From: Anthonomus grandis grandis
Taxonomy: Eukaryota > Arthropoda > Insecta > Coleoptera > Curculionidae
Reading direction: 5' to 3'
DNA length: 64,000 bases
Assembly (NCBI RefSeq): GCF_022605725.1
Contig: NC_065560.1
Span: 20,017,052 to 20,081,051 of the forward strand
Made by a program: the position numbers and the translations under genes. Shown piece by piece: positions 32,662 through 42,651 of the stretch. The stretch's first letter is position 1, and every line of letters starts with the position of its first letter. Under the pieces are notes generated by a model that was not told where the DNA came from, did not search any database, and saw only the letters and a list, made by a program, of their open reading frames with translations.

Positions 32662-34422
32662 ATGAAAATACTTCAAATAAATGCAAATAGAAGTATCCCG
32701 GTGCACGATATGGCCAAAGCAGTAGCCGCAACTAAAAAATGTGATGTCATATGCATAACGGAACCAAACAGAAGAATATGCGCTATTGGTGGCAGAAACA
32801 ATTACGTTGGGGAATCAAATGACGCTCTGATAATTAACCTCAACCCAAACCTCTCAGTTCTTGAGCAAAAGTCTGGAAAATGCTTCGTAAGTATACGACA
32901 TCAGAATATCCTAATAGTTTCCACATACATAAGTCCCAATATAGATATCGAATCATTTAAGGAACATATAAAAGAGCTACAAGATCTAGTGACAGAAACG
33001 AGGCAATTGCACCCACACATACGGCTGCTGATCACAGGAGATCTGAACGCTAAACACGCGATATGGGGAGGAACTGAAACAACTAGAAGAGGCACTGAAG
33101 TCTTAGAGTGGTGTGAGATGAACCAACTGAACATCCTTAATGACGGCGAATCCCCAACGCTCGTGAGGGCAACCGGATCTTCCTACATAGATCTTTCAAT
33201 TGGATGCGACAAAGTAGTTAAATCCAACACTAAGTGGAAGGTCTTGGAGGATCCTGATATTACGGAGCATAAATTTATTCTAACGGAAATAGACACATAC
33301 GAGGGTATCAAGAAATGCAGAAAAAAATATGGGGATACAAACATCCAAAGACTTAAGGAAGAATTTAAAAAAGCTATTCAAGATATTCCATTAATTAAAA
33401 CTGCCAATACAATGACAAAAACAATACGCCAAGTATATCATAAAAGTACCCCAATGGTCAAATGTAATGAAGATTATCAAATGCCATACTGGTGGGATAT
33501 ATGTATACAAGAAAAAATTGCATTAGTTAAACATAAAAGGAGAATATTCCAGCGAATTACAAATGACCCAAATCGACGAGAGCAATATAGATCCGAGTAC
33601 AAGGTAGCTAAAAAAGATCTAACACTAGATATAAAACGAGCAAAAGAAAAATCCTGGAAAAGCCTATGTGATAAATTGCAAGAAAACATATTCGGCGAAG
33701 GATACCGTATTATATGTGCTCAGCTAAAAAAGATGCCTCCCAGAATATCCTTGACAACCGAAGAGAAGATGAACCAATTCGAAACTCTATTTGTTCATGA
33801 AAGGCAGACGTGGTCCCCTGAAGAAACAATACCAACCGTCATAAATAGCTGCGACATCTTACAAGCCGAGGAACTAGTAGATGCTTGTAATAAAATAAAA
33901 CTAAAAAAGGCTCCAGGGCCTGATAATCTTCCACCTGAAATCATTAAATCTGTTATTATGGATAACATCTGCTATTTCACCCAATTTTTTAACCGCTTTT
34001 TGCAACAGCAGAGCTTCCCTGAAGAATGGAAACGAGCCAAACTAGTGTTAATAGATAAACCCAAGAAAAATAAAATGGATCCACCAAAATTCCGTCCGAT
34101 ATGTCTCCTAGATACCATTGGAAAAATTTTTGAGAAAATAATAAAAAACCGACTGGAAATTGAAATTAATGAAAAACAAGATGGACTACATAATAATCAA
34201 TATGGATTTATTAAGGGGAGATCAACCACACATGCAATCACCAGGATAACAGACATAGCACGGCAGCCAGGAACACATAACGCCCTTATACTGGTGGACA
34301 TTAAAAATGCATTCAACTGTGCGTCGTGGGAGATAACAATGAAAAAACTAAAAACTTGGAACATAAGCGCATATTTAATTAATTTGCTACGACGCTATGC
34401 TACCTTAGTAATAGAACAATAA
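32662..34422 (+). CDS. Non-LTR ORF2, part 1: apurinic-type endonuclease and RT fingers/palm
   Basis: Starts MKILQINANRS, the usual start of the endonuclease domain (N in QINANRS, E in CITEPN). It continues with LLITGDLNAKHAIWG (catalytic D, N), and SSYIDLSIGCD. The RT begins near residue 410 (KLKKAPGPDNLPPEI), with LVLIDKPKK, FRPICLLDTIGKIFE, GFIKGRSTTHAI and ALILVDIKNAFNCASW carrying the first catalytic Asp. The frame breaks at about 34422 by a frameshift and resumes at about 34430. Apart from that break the coding sequence looks well kept. Confidence 0.88.
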   Translation: MKILQINANRSIPVHDMAKAVAATKKCDVICITEPNRRICAIGGRNNYVGESNDALIINLNPNLSVLEQKSGKCFVSIRHQNILIVSTYISPNIDIESFKEHIKELQDLVTETRQLHPHIRLLITGDLNAKHAIWGGTETTRRGTEVLEWCEMNQLNILNDGESPTLVRATGSSYIDLSIGCDKVVKSNTKWKVLEDPDITEHKFILTEIDTYEGIKKCRKKYGDTNIQRLKEEFKKAIQDIPLIKTANTMTKTIRQVYHKSTPMVKCNEDYQMPYWWDICIQEKIALVKHKRRIFQRITNDPNRREQYRSEYKVAKKDLTLDIKRAKEKSWKSLCDKLQENIFGEGYRIICAQLKKMPPRISLTTEEKMNQFETLFVHERQTWSPEETIPTVINSCDILQAEELVDACNKIKLKKAPGPDNLPPEIIKSVIMDNICYFTQFFNRFLQQQSFPEEWKRAKLVLIDKPKKNKMDPPKFRPICLLDTIGKIFEKIIKNRLEIEINEKQDGLHNNQYGFIKGRSTTHAITRITDIARQPGTHNALILVDIKNAFNCASWEITMKKLKTWNISAYLINLLRRYATLVIEQ

Positions 34423-34429
34423 TAGTAGA

Positions 34430-35594
34430 AAAAGATCGAGAAAAAGAGGTTTTCGGAGGTGTCCCACAAGGGTCCATATTGGGACCAATTTTATGGAATA
34501 TCTTGTATAACAGTGTAATGGATCTACCGGTTCCAAATGGTGTACAGCTCATATGTTATGCCGACGACCTGGCAATCATAGCTACGCACAAAACAAAAAA
34601 GGACATGATCCAAACTGTCAACATAACCTTAAGAGAGATTTTAAAATGGATGCGACAACACCAATTGGAAATAGCTATAGACAAAACGGAGGCGATACTT
34701 CTTAGCTTTAAATGGAAGGTCAGAGATGTTTGTTTTGAGTTTGGAAATTCTGTAATAGTACCAAAAACGACAGTAAAGTATCTGGGCTTTCATATAGATA
34801 GAGGACTCTCAATGAGTCGACATATAAGGCAAACGTGTTTAAAAGCTCAGCGTATCACCAAAGCACTAAGTGCACTCTTACCCAACGTAGGTGGCCCTAG
34901 AGCAGCAAAAAGAAGAGTTATGGCATATGCCTGCGAGAACGTAGTGATGTATGGAGCACCGATATGGAGTGATGCATCAATTTTAGACTCTAACAAAAAA
35001 CTTTTACAAAGCACACAAAGAATAATCGCACTCAGAGTCTGCTCGGCATACCGCACAATATCGACAGAAAGCGCACTCGTTATTGCAGGTCTGGTGCCGT
35101 TTCACCTCTTGGCTAGAGAAAGAAAAAAAATTTTCCTTGCTGGAATGGCCATCAATGACAGAAGAAAAAGGGAGAGAGAAAAAACCCTCGAACTGTGGCA
35201 GACAGAATGGGATCATTCTGAACATGGAAGATGGACCCATAAACTCATTCCTGATTTAAAAAGATGGATCTACCGGAAATTTGGGGAACCAAATTTCCAT
35301 TTAACACAGATGCTCAGCGGTCATGGGAGTTTCGGACAATACCTCTACGAAATTAAGAAAAGGGAGTCACCCGTATGTCCTTACTGCGAGGAAGAAACTG
35401 ACACCCCAGAACACACTCTACTCCAGTGTTCAAGATGGGAGAGACAAAGATGGGAAGTTAATATAAGGTTAGGAACAAGTCTAACGGTAGAAAATTTCAT
35501 GGAGAAATTTGTGGAATCTCAGATAAACGCAGATGCAATCAATGATTTTGTTAAAAAGATAATGACACAAAAGTACCAGGATGAAATAGCATAA
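34430..35594 (+). CDS. Non-LTR ORF2, part 2: RT active site, thumb and C-terminal zinc knuckle
   Basis: Continues after the frameshift with GGVPQGSILGPILWN, then CYADDLAIIA (catalytic ADD at about 34556) and VKYLGFHIDRGLSM. The C-terminal region has CPYCEEETDTPEHTLLQCSRW, the C-x2-C...H...C finger typical of R1-clade ORF2. TAA at 35592-35594 is followed by a 220-bp 3' UTR and poly(A). Confidence 0.88.
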
Positions 35595-35814
35595 AATAAA
35601 AATTAAAAAAAAAAAACAAGAAAAACGGAAAAAACGTCACATACCTAGAGGAGATGCACCACTGAGCGGGTCCGGGTATATGTAGTAGAGAAGCAAAGAG
35701 GAAAGGGTTTTAGTGGGCCGGGAACAAACTTAGTTTTGGCAAGTCCCAACCCCACACTCCCCTAGGCGCAACAACAACAATGCTTAGGGGGTCTGCATAC
35801 AGATTTCCTAAACC

Positions 35815-35845
<31 letters not shown>

Positions 35846-35847
<2 letters not shown>

Positions 35848-36391
35848 GTTGGGTTGAGTTGAGTTGAGTTGAGTTGGGTTGGGTTGGGTTGGGTTGGGTT
35901 GGGTTGGGTTGGGTTGGGTTGGGTTGGGGTTGGGTTGGGTTGAGTTGAGTTGAGTTGAGTTGAGTTGAGTTGAGTTGAGTTGAGTTGAGTTGAGTTGAGT
36001 TGAGTTGAGTTGAGTTGAGTTGAGTTGAGTTGAGTTGAGTTGAGTTGAGTTGAGTTGAGTTGAGTTGAGTTGAGTTGAGTTGAGTTGAGTTGAGTTGAGT
36101 TGAGTTGAGTTGAGTTGAGTTGAGTTGAGTTGAGTTGAGTTGAGTTGAGTTGAGTTGAGTTGAGTTGAGTTGAGTTGAGTTGAGTTGAGTTGAGTTGAGT
36201 TGAGTTGAGTTGAGTTGAGTTGAGTTGAGTTGAGTTGAGTTGAGTTGAGTTGAGTTGAGTTGAGTTGAGTTGAGTTGAGTTGAGTTGAGTTGAGTTGAGT
36301 TGAGTTGAGTTGAGTTGAGTTGAGTTGAGTTGAGTTGAGTTGAGTTGAGTTGAGTTGAGTTGAGTTGAGTTGAAATGAGTTGAGTTGGGTT
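35846..36391 (+). repeat. Pentamer array: (TTGGG)n then about 86 units of (TTGAG)n
   Basis: 35846-35940 is mainly GGGTT; 35941 to about 36372 is uninterrupted TTGAG, followed by a few variants to 36391. The perfect repetition (over 430 bp) points to recent expansion or gene conversion. The minus-strand frame coding for repeated TQLNS is an artefact. Confidence 0.95.
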
Positions 36392-36497
36392 GGATTCAGA
36401 ATGAAAAAAGATAATCACCGATTTAAAATTGTTTGATTCTGCGTGTTCTTAACTTATATTAAATTTTATTCTGATTATTAATTTTAACTTTTTAAGT

Positions 36498-37013
36498 GGA
36501 GAAAATCATGTAGTTCAAATCGATGAGTCCGTCATAACCAAGCGGAAATATAATGTCGGTCGAGTCATTCCTGAAAAGTGGGTGCTCGGCATTTATGATG
36601 TGACTGCAAGGCGAGGATATGTTGTGTTTATTCCCAACAGATCGGCGGAAACGCTGGAGGGAATAATAACTAACCATGTCTTGCCAGGAACGGAGATCTG
36701 GACTGACTGTTGGAGAGGCTATAAGGGACTTGCCAATTTGGCAGGTGTGTCCCCTTATAGTCATAAGACAGTAAACCATTCTAGGAATTTTGTAGATCCC
36801 CAAACGGGGGTCTGCACCAATTTTCCTCTACTAACTCAAGTAGAGGAATATTGGTCCCAGCTAAAGCAGTTTATAAGGCGCTTGGGTGCCATGCAGTCTA
36901 TATATATTGCGGAGTACATTGACCAGTTTATGTGGTGGCAGGTATATGGCAATACGGCACCCACGCGCGTTCGCAATTTAATTCATCAAATAACTGAAAA
37001 ATTCAATTTTTAG
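36498..37013 (+). CDS. Merlin-like transposase, C-terminal catalytic block (ISXO2-like DDE)
   Basis: Contains the three acidic residues of the ISXO2-like/IS1595 fold: VQIDESVITKRKYNVGR (first D), EIWTDCWRGYKGL (second D) and QVEEYWSQLKQFIRR (E); also VNHSRNFVDPQTG and FMWWQVYG, both typical of the family. It ends with a TAG at 37011. Joining to the first block is ambiguous: a direct junction would give GGENHVVQIDES, fitting the family's GG motif, while a canonical GT-AG splice that keeps frame uses the AG at 36500-36501 and gives FENHVVQ. A pyrimidine-rich tract precedes the block. Confidence 0.8.
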   Translation, partial: GENHVVQIDESVITKRKYNVGRVIPEKWVLGIYDVTARRGYVVFIPNRSAETLEGIITNHVLPGTEIWTDCWRGYKGLANLAGVSPYSHKTVNHSRNFVDPQTGVCTNFPLLTQVEEYWSQLKQFIRRLGAMQSIYIAEYIDQFMWWQVYGNTAPTRVRNLIHQITEKFNF

Positions 37014-37560
37014 TTTTTTTTCTTATTTATTTCTGTTTTTTTTTTATTTTTTTGTTTTTGTTAATAATTATGTTATGATTTATTTTGATTTATTATTGAA
37101 AAGATTTGTTCTATTTACTTCTAAGAATCTTAATTTTTGTAAATAATTAATATTTTATATATTTTTATAGAAAGGATCTGTTTTGTTTATTTTTATGATT
37201 TTTTTTTGTTATTAGAAATAAGTTTTCTTTAATTTTTTTTCTGTAAAAAAAATATGTGTTTTGTTTCATTCTTTAAATTTTTTTTTTCAAATTACTGAAA
37301 AATACAATTTTTATTTTTTTTTTCTTACTTATTTTGGTTTTTTTTTGGATTTTTTGTTTCTGTTAAAAATTATTTTATGATTTATTTTTATTGGAAGGAT
37401 TTGTTCTATTTACTTCTAAGAATCTTCTTAATTTTTGTAAACAATTAATATTTTATATATTTTTATAGAAAGGATCTATGTTTTGTTTATTTTTATAATT
37501 TTTTTTGTTATTAGGAATATGTTTTGTTTAATTTTTTTAAGAATATACATTTTTTTTTTC
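36988..37560 (+). repeat. Tandem duplication, period about 300 bp, T-rich
   Basis: ACTGAAAAATTCAATTTTT (36988, overlapping the transposase stop) recurs as ACTGAAAAATACAATTTTT at about 37293. Each is followed by GATTTGTTCTATTTACTTC and TTTTTATAGAAAGGATCT. So the 3' end of the gene plus its UTR was duplicated. 37561-37700 is a homopolymer-rich tail. Confidence 0.75.
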
Positions 37561-37957
37561 ATTATGTGATTATTTTGTAATATTTTTTAATAAAAATAAT
37601 TTGTTTTTTTTTTCCTTTTACGATTTTTTTGTTACTTTTTTTATATGTTGTTGCTTTGTGATGCACTTTTATATAATAATAATAATTGTTTTTATTTTGC
37701 CCTCGAACCATGAAATATATTTCAGTTTGGCAACACTGCAAACCTGTTCATAATAATCTTATTGTAATAGAGAGTTTTGGCATTGAAAAGTAGTGAAAAA
37801 TAGGATCTTTTTTAATGTTTTTTTTTTTCTTTAAAACAGGGTTTCGCAATGAAATTTCACTTTTAATCTACTCTATAAAGCACAGACTATCGATTAAAAT
37901 TTAAAACATCCTAAAAATTGTGGGTTCATAATCCTTACCAGACCCTTTGAACATTTT

Positions 37958-38888
37958 ATTGATAAAAAAGTGAGGATGAAGTAAAAAAATGCAAAATTTT
38001 AAAAATTATAAAGGATTTCCTACTTACGTATGATTTACAATTACACCCGGCTTAACTACACTCTATTTGCGACTAGGCATCACGTTGACCATTATATATG
38101 CTATTAATTTAAATTTAAAGCCTTAAGTAACAAAATTTACATCACTTTTTTAGGTGATAAACACAAATTTCCACACGCAAATCAGGAATATCAAATATGC
38201 AAATACGGATTTATTCATAAATTAAAAAAACTGTCAAAATGTCACATATTTATTGGGAGTGGCTACTGTACTAGTACGATTATCGTAATTTTCTGTCCTG
38301 TCTCATTATAGGTAAGTATTTGTTTATTTATATAATCTCGTTACCTCATCGTTATTATTTACTTATTAATAATTAAATATCTTAAATTATGTTTTTTTTT
38401 CAAAATGTATATTTATTATATATAAAATTACATAAAATATCAAATAATTTAAATAAATAATACCTATTTTTTAACACCTGTAAAATCTAACTAGGTATAT
38501 TATGCCTTTATTATCTAAAATTGAGTCCACAGCCAACCCATCCAACTAAAAAGTGTTCCAGGCAAAACCAAAAATAACTACTGGGGACGTAGTGAAGCCA
38601 CTCCCATTTTCGTCAATAAGGTTATTGTTTTATATTTCCTGTGTGTAAATTACAAAGTATGTAATTATAGGGGTACAAAGCGATAAAGAATCCTATAAAT
38701 TTACAATTTTAGCACCCAAAAAGTTCCAAAATTGCCCCAATATATATATTTTTGAAATATAGCAAAATCAAGAGCTAAAAAACCTTGTGCAAGCCGGCAA
38801 TAGTTACGTAATTAACGTATGTAGAAAAACCTTCATAATTTCCAAAATTTTGTATTTTTTCCAATCATCCTCACTTTTTTATCAATAT
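37958..38888. repeat. Inverted-repeat element (MITE-like), about 930 bp
   Basis: TTGATAAAAAAGTGAGGATGA with about 75 bp of following sequence (37958-38036) is the reverse complement of about 38818-38888. No coding sequence between the arms. It begins about 20 bp after the right Merlin terminus. The remaining bases to 39039 show nothing recognisable; no copia LTR could be delimited. Confidence 0.65.
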
Positions 38889-39039
38889 TTTGACCACACT
38901 TAACATTCTATGTAAAAATTTTCAAAAAAAAATCGGTTTTTAGACGTCCCTTTAACTTTACCGTACCCCAATCGTGTTTTTTAGTTGGTCGTGTCGGCGT
39001 AGAATAGGAAGTTAAACGGTAATCGCCAGTGTCGAAAAA

Positions 39040-40956
39040 ATGGCTGTGAACTATCTAAATAATGTGCCAAAGTTGATTGGGAGGAAAAATTATGCAGATT
39101 GGGCATTTGCAGTAGAAAATGTGTTTGTTTTAGAGGGATTATCGAAGTGCATCGATGGATCTGAAACTGATACCGTTTTAGTAAGCAAGGCCAAGGCAAA
39201 ATTGATCCTAACTTTGGATTCCTCGCTATTCATTTATGTAAAAGATAGTAGTTCTGCCAAGGATGTATGGTACAAGTTAAAGCGACTCTATAAGGATTCA
39301 GGTTTTGCACGTTAAATTGGTTTACTAAGGAAATTAATTTCATTGAGGCTTGATTGTTGTGAATCAATGGAAAATTATGTGAACCAGGTAATCGACACAT
39401 CACAAACGCTTGAAAGATGTGGTTTTCAGCTCAGTCAGGAGTTAATAGGCAGCTTGATGTTAGCTGGATTAACTGACAAGTATGAACCAATGGTTATTGC
39501 AATTGAACATGCAGGTTTTGACATTACAGCAGATTCCATCAAATCTAGGTTGTTAGATATGCACCTAGGTGGCGCTGATAGTCGACATCAGTCATCTGGT
39601 GGTACTTTAGCCACTTCTTCATTTAGCAAAATGACCAAAGTGGGTGCTGAAAGTAATTTTGGCAGCAAGTGGTTCGTTAAGGGAAATCGAGGTGGCAGTA
39701 GTAGTGGTGTTAAACCAAAAACTAAAGATGTGACCTGTTTTAAATGTAAAAAGACAGGGCATTTTATGAATAAGTGTCCAGAAATTAAAAGAAATAATAG
39801 TGATTCAAGCAATGCTTCTAATGTAGTTTTTGTGTCAGGGAATTTTAACAACTCTGACTGGTATGTGGACTCGGGTTGTAGTATTCACCTCACATCAAGG
39901 AGCGATTGGCTCAAAAACATGAAGGAAAATTTGCCTGTATAGGAAATCACCGTGGCAATTAACACCAGGTTGGCTATAGAGGGTTGTGGTGATGTCAATA
40001 TAACAACAATAGCTAATGGGGAGTATGCTGTTAAAATTTCTGATGTTCTATATGTACCAGGATTGATGACCAATTTATATTTATTCGGTAAGTCAACTTA
40101 TTAAAAATCAGAACAAAGTTGTGTTCATAATCAAGGGTGTGACATATATAACAAAAATAGTCAGCTGATAGGTAAAGCTAATTTAGTGGATAATGTATAT
40201 AAGCTTGATTTTAAGAATTCCCAGATTAATTTAGTAGAAATATGGCATAGGCGCTTTGGGCATTTGAATTAAAAAGACTTAAATTCTATGAAAAACGGTT
40301 TAGTCACAGGTTTTGAATTTCAGGGGTCAATGGTTAAGCCTAATGAATTGTGTGAGGTTTGCTGTGAAGGAAAACAAAGTAGACTACCCTTTAGTCACAG
40401 AGGTAATAGAGCAAATAGTCGATTGGAGGTAATACATAGAGGTTTATTTATGTGATCTAATGGAAGTGACATCTCTTGGGGGCTCAAAATACTTCATGGT
40501 ACTTGAGGATGACTTTACAAAGATAGTTTATGCCTATTTATAGGAACAAGGATGAGGCCTTTCAAAAATTTCAAGAGTTTAAAAATTTTGTTGAGAATCA
40601 AAAGGGCAGCAGGATTTAAATTTTCCGCACTGATCAGGGAACTGCGTTTAATAGCAGGTAACAAGTTTAAGGTTTTTTATAAGAAGTTTGGTGTTTTACA
40701 TCGAGAAACTAATGTTTACACTCCACAACAAAATGGCATGAGTGAAAGGATGAACCGTACATTAGTTAAAAAGGCTCGTTGTTTATTGTATGATGCAGAC
40801 CTTGAGAAACTTTTTTGGGCAGAAGCTGTTGCTACTGCAGTTTATCTCAGGAATAGATCGGCAGTGTCAGGACTTGAAATTACTCCTTTTGAAAAATGGC
40901 ATAGCAGGAAACCGGATGTGTTGTGTCATGATCAGCTGAGTGAGCTGTGTGTGTAA
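39040..40956 (+). pseudogene. Ty1/copia retrotransposon gag-pol, truncated after integrase
   Basis: Gag begins MAVNYLNNVPKLIGRKNYAD with the copia-type 'W.F.VE' region, a stop at 39313, then the rest of gag (39343 onward) and a CCHC knuckle CFKCKKTGHFMNKC at about 39738. Protease follows (WYVDSGCSIHLTSR, about 39860), the pre-integrase HxxH region (IWHRRFGHLN), a CEVCCEGKQSR finger and the integrase core: NVYTPQQNGMSERMNRTL at about 40715 with its catalytic Glu. Stops and frameshifts occur at about 39940, 40100, 40270, 40450 and 40540. The sequence ends at about 40956 before any RT, so RT and RNase H are deleted. Confidence 0.85.
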
Positions 40957-42420
40957 TTTTGTTTTTGCACCATCATGGTTGCTTTTAATTAAATAAATCT
41001 TATTCATCGGAAGTTTTTCGTAGTAAACTCGCCTTTTATTTACTTCCTAATAAAAAGTTCTAACATAAATCGATTTATAGTAGTTATAAACCTCTACACA
41101 CTAAAGTTTTTTTGTGAAAATTACTCAAGAAGTTGAATATTAAAGAAATGAAAAGGCTCCCAAAGGATTTGATTTAATCTTTTTTCTATAATAGATATCT
41201 AAGCGCATTTGAGATGGTTGCTAACCGCTACAAACAAAAGTTTTTTGGTAAAAAAATATTGAATTGTTGAGATGTTTAAAAATATAAAGGGCTATCTAAC
41301 TCCTAACGGTTATAAGGAAAGGTTTTTTCCATATCCTTTTGAAGTTGTCGCGGTTTATACCCATTATAAGCCAATTTAGTTATCCATTGTTAATATCTAG
41401 ACAAAAAAATATTATATATAACTCCTTTGGAATTCCAAGAGATACGGGCCTTATATTGAAATAATAATGGGCGCCGACTATAAATATGTTGCTGGCAAAA
41501 GACATGCTACGTTCTCAATTTTGGTTGCAGGATATCGACCAGTTACTATCTTCATTTTTGGACATTAATTTTGTGGCATTTCGGATTGTGCGGCATTTGC
41601 TAGATTATAATAATATACTTAATTATACTAGGAGACGGAAATAATAGTCAGTGACGTATTTTCAGCTTTAGGGCGCGCCGAGTGAAGCAAGGGAAGAGGG
41701 AAATAAATTCAGTGGCGGCAACAATTTCTCTTTAGTTATTATTTATAATGCCTAATATAATGGGATAGTAATAAAGAGGTAAATATGTACTTCCTATCTC
41801 CAGCTTATTTCATACAAAGAGTTTCTAGTTTTAAGAGATAAAATGATTTGAATTTCACATATATGCTTAGTACCTTTACTATATTTATAAATTCCTATTA
41901 TATATATAATTCCTATTATTCTGTTTTTGAAGGTGGTAGACATTGGTAGAGTAGTAATAAATAGATACAGTTTACACTTGATAACGGTTGGGGATACTAC
42001 CAACCGAAACGTCGTGTTAAATGTTAAAATAAAGACATTGCAAGTTCGAGAACCTATTTATTACTTTCCTATTATTCTAATTACGGGTAGAATTTTTAGT
42101 AAATAATCAGCATCGCAAACCCTAAAACTCTTTCAGGTAGGTCAGGTATCTATAGTCTGCAGTACTAGCTATAAGGGTTGTATCCCTAAAATATCTCTTA
42201 TGAAGGTATACCCACTTCAATTTTCAGGTAGGTTATAGGTTATTATTTTAAAACACTTACTTAAACATTAATTTGGATTATTATTATAACCTATTATTAA
42301 ATTACGTATTTAGAAGAAACACAAAGCCAAAGTCAAACTAAAGATAATAGACATAGTTTTCTAGGCGATTTCTGTCTCTGTACCCAACCCAACCCAACTC
42401 TCTCTCTCTCCCTTATCTCT
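40957..42420. other. Non-coding; contains one hammerhead-like repeat
   Basis: No gene seen. About 41966-42045 is the opposite-orientation relative of the insertion at 8916-9016. 42400-42420 is a CT-rich run. Confidence 0.5.
41971..42021 (+). ncRNA. Hammerhead-ribozyme-like motif (degenerate core)
   Basis: Stem I UUUACAC/GUGUUAAA (one bulge), core UUGAUAAC, stem II GGUUGG/CCAACC, GAAA, CG, UC. Same family as 8959-9010, and sharing the same two core substitutions. Confidence 0.5.
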
Positions 42421-42651
42421 CTTCAAAGCCGACGGTGCCTCTTCGGGATTCCTCGCGCGATTTGGATATACGGGTTTTCGGACGTATGGGGTTCTCCCAA
42501 AAATATTCATGTAAAATTTTTATTAAAAAAGAACAGACAAACTTTGTAATAAGATTTTGTATTTGGGACTTAAACTAACTAACGTAAAAAATTATAAATA
42601 ACTATGAAATAAAACTTATATAGTAGCGAGTATACTATGATAGATTAGTCA

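Larger units (their letters stand above)
32631..35845 (+). mobile_element. R1/TRAS/SART-type non-LTR retrotransposon in telomere-like repeats
   Basis: Lies directly between a TTAGGG array and, after a poly(A) tract (35819-35845), pentamer repeats. It contains ORF2 (endonuclease, RT, zinc knuckle) but no ORF1, so it is 5'-truncated about 30 bp before the endonuclease. The 3' UTR has a motif I associate with the R1 clade (GTGGGCC, then AGTCCCAACCCCACACTCCC and a hairpin CCTAGGC...GCTTAGGGGG). Bombyx TRAS and SART are R1-clade elements that target telomeric repeats; here the sense strand is in the G-rich strand. Confidence 0.85.
30444..37939 (+). mobile_element. Merlin-like DNA transposon, enlarged by a subtelomere-like cassette
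   Basis: Candidate TIRs: GGTAAGGATTATGAACCCA at 30444-30462 and its exact reverse complement at 37921-37939. A subterminal inverted pair contains AGTGTTGCCA (about 30852-30870 and 37730-37748). Between them lies a transposase of the ISXO2/IS1595 type, the family that Merlin transposons encode, in two blocks (31170-31584 and about 36498-37013). I did not find the expected 8-9-bp target duplication, so the outer limits are provisional. Confidence 0.65.

Noticed and set aside
31840..36391. CRISPR-like or true terminal telomere
   Set aside because: Repeats have no unique spacers, and coding sequence of one transposase lies on both sides, so this is interstitial.
35762..36418. A 218-codon minus-strand frame of repeated TQLNS
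   Set aside because: Product of the five-base repeat cycling through the code; no start context or domain.
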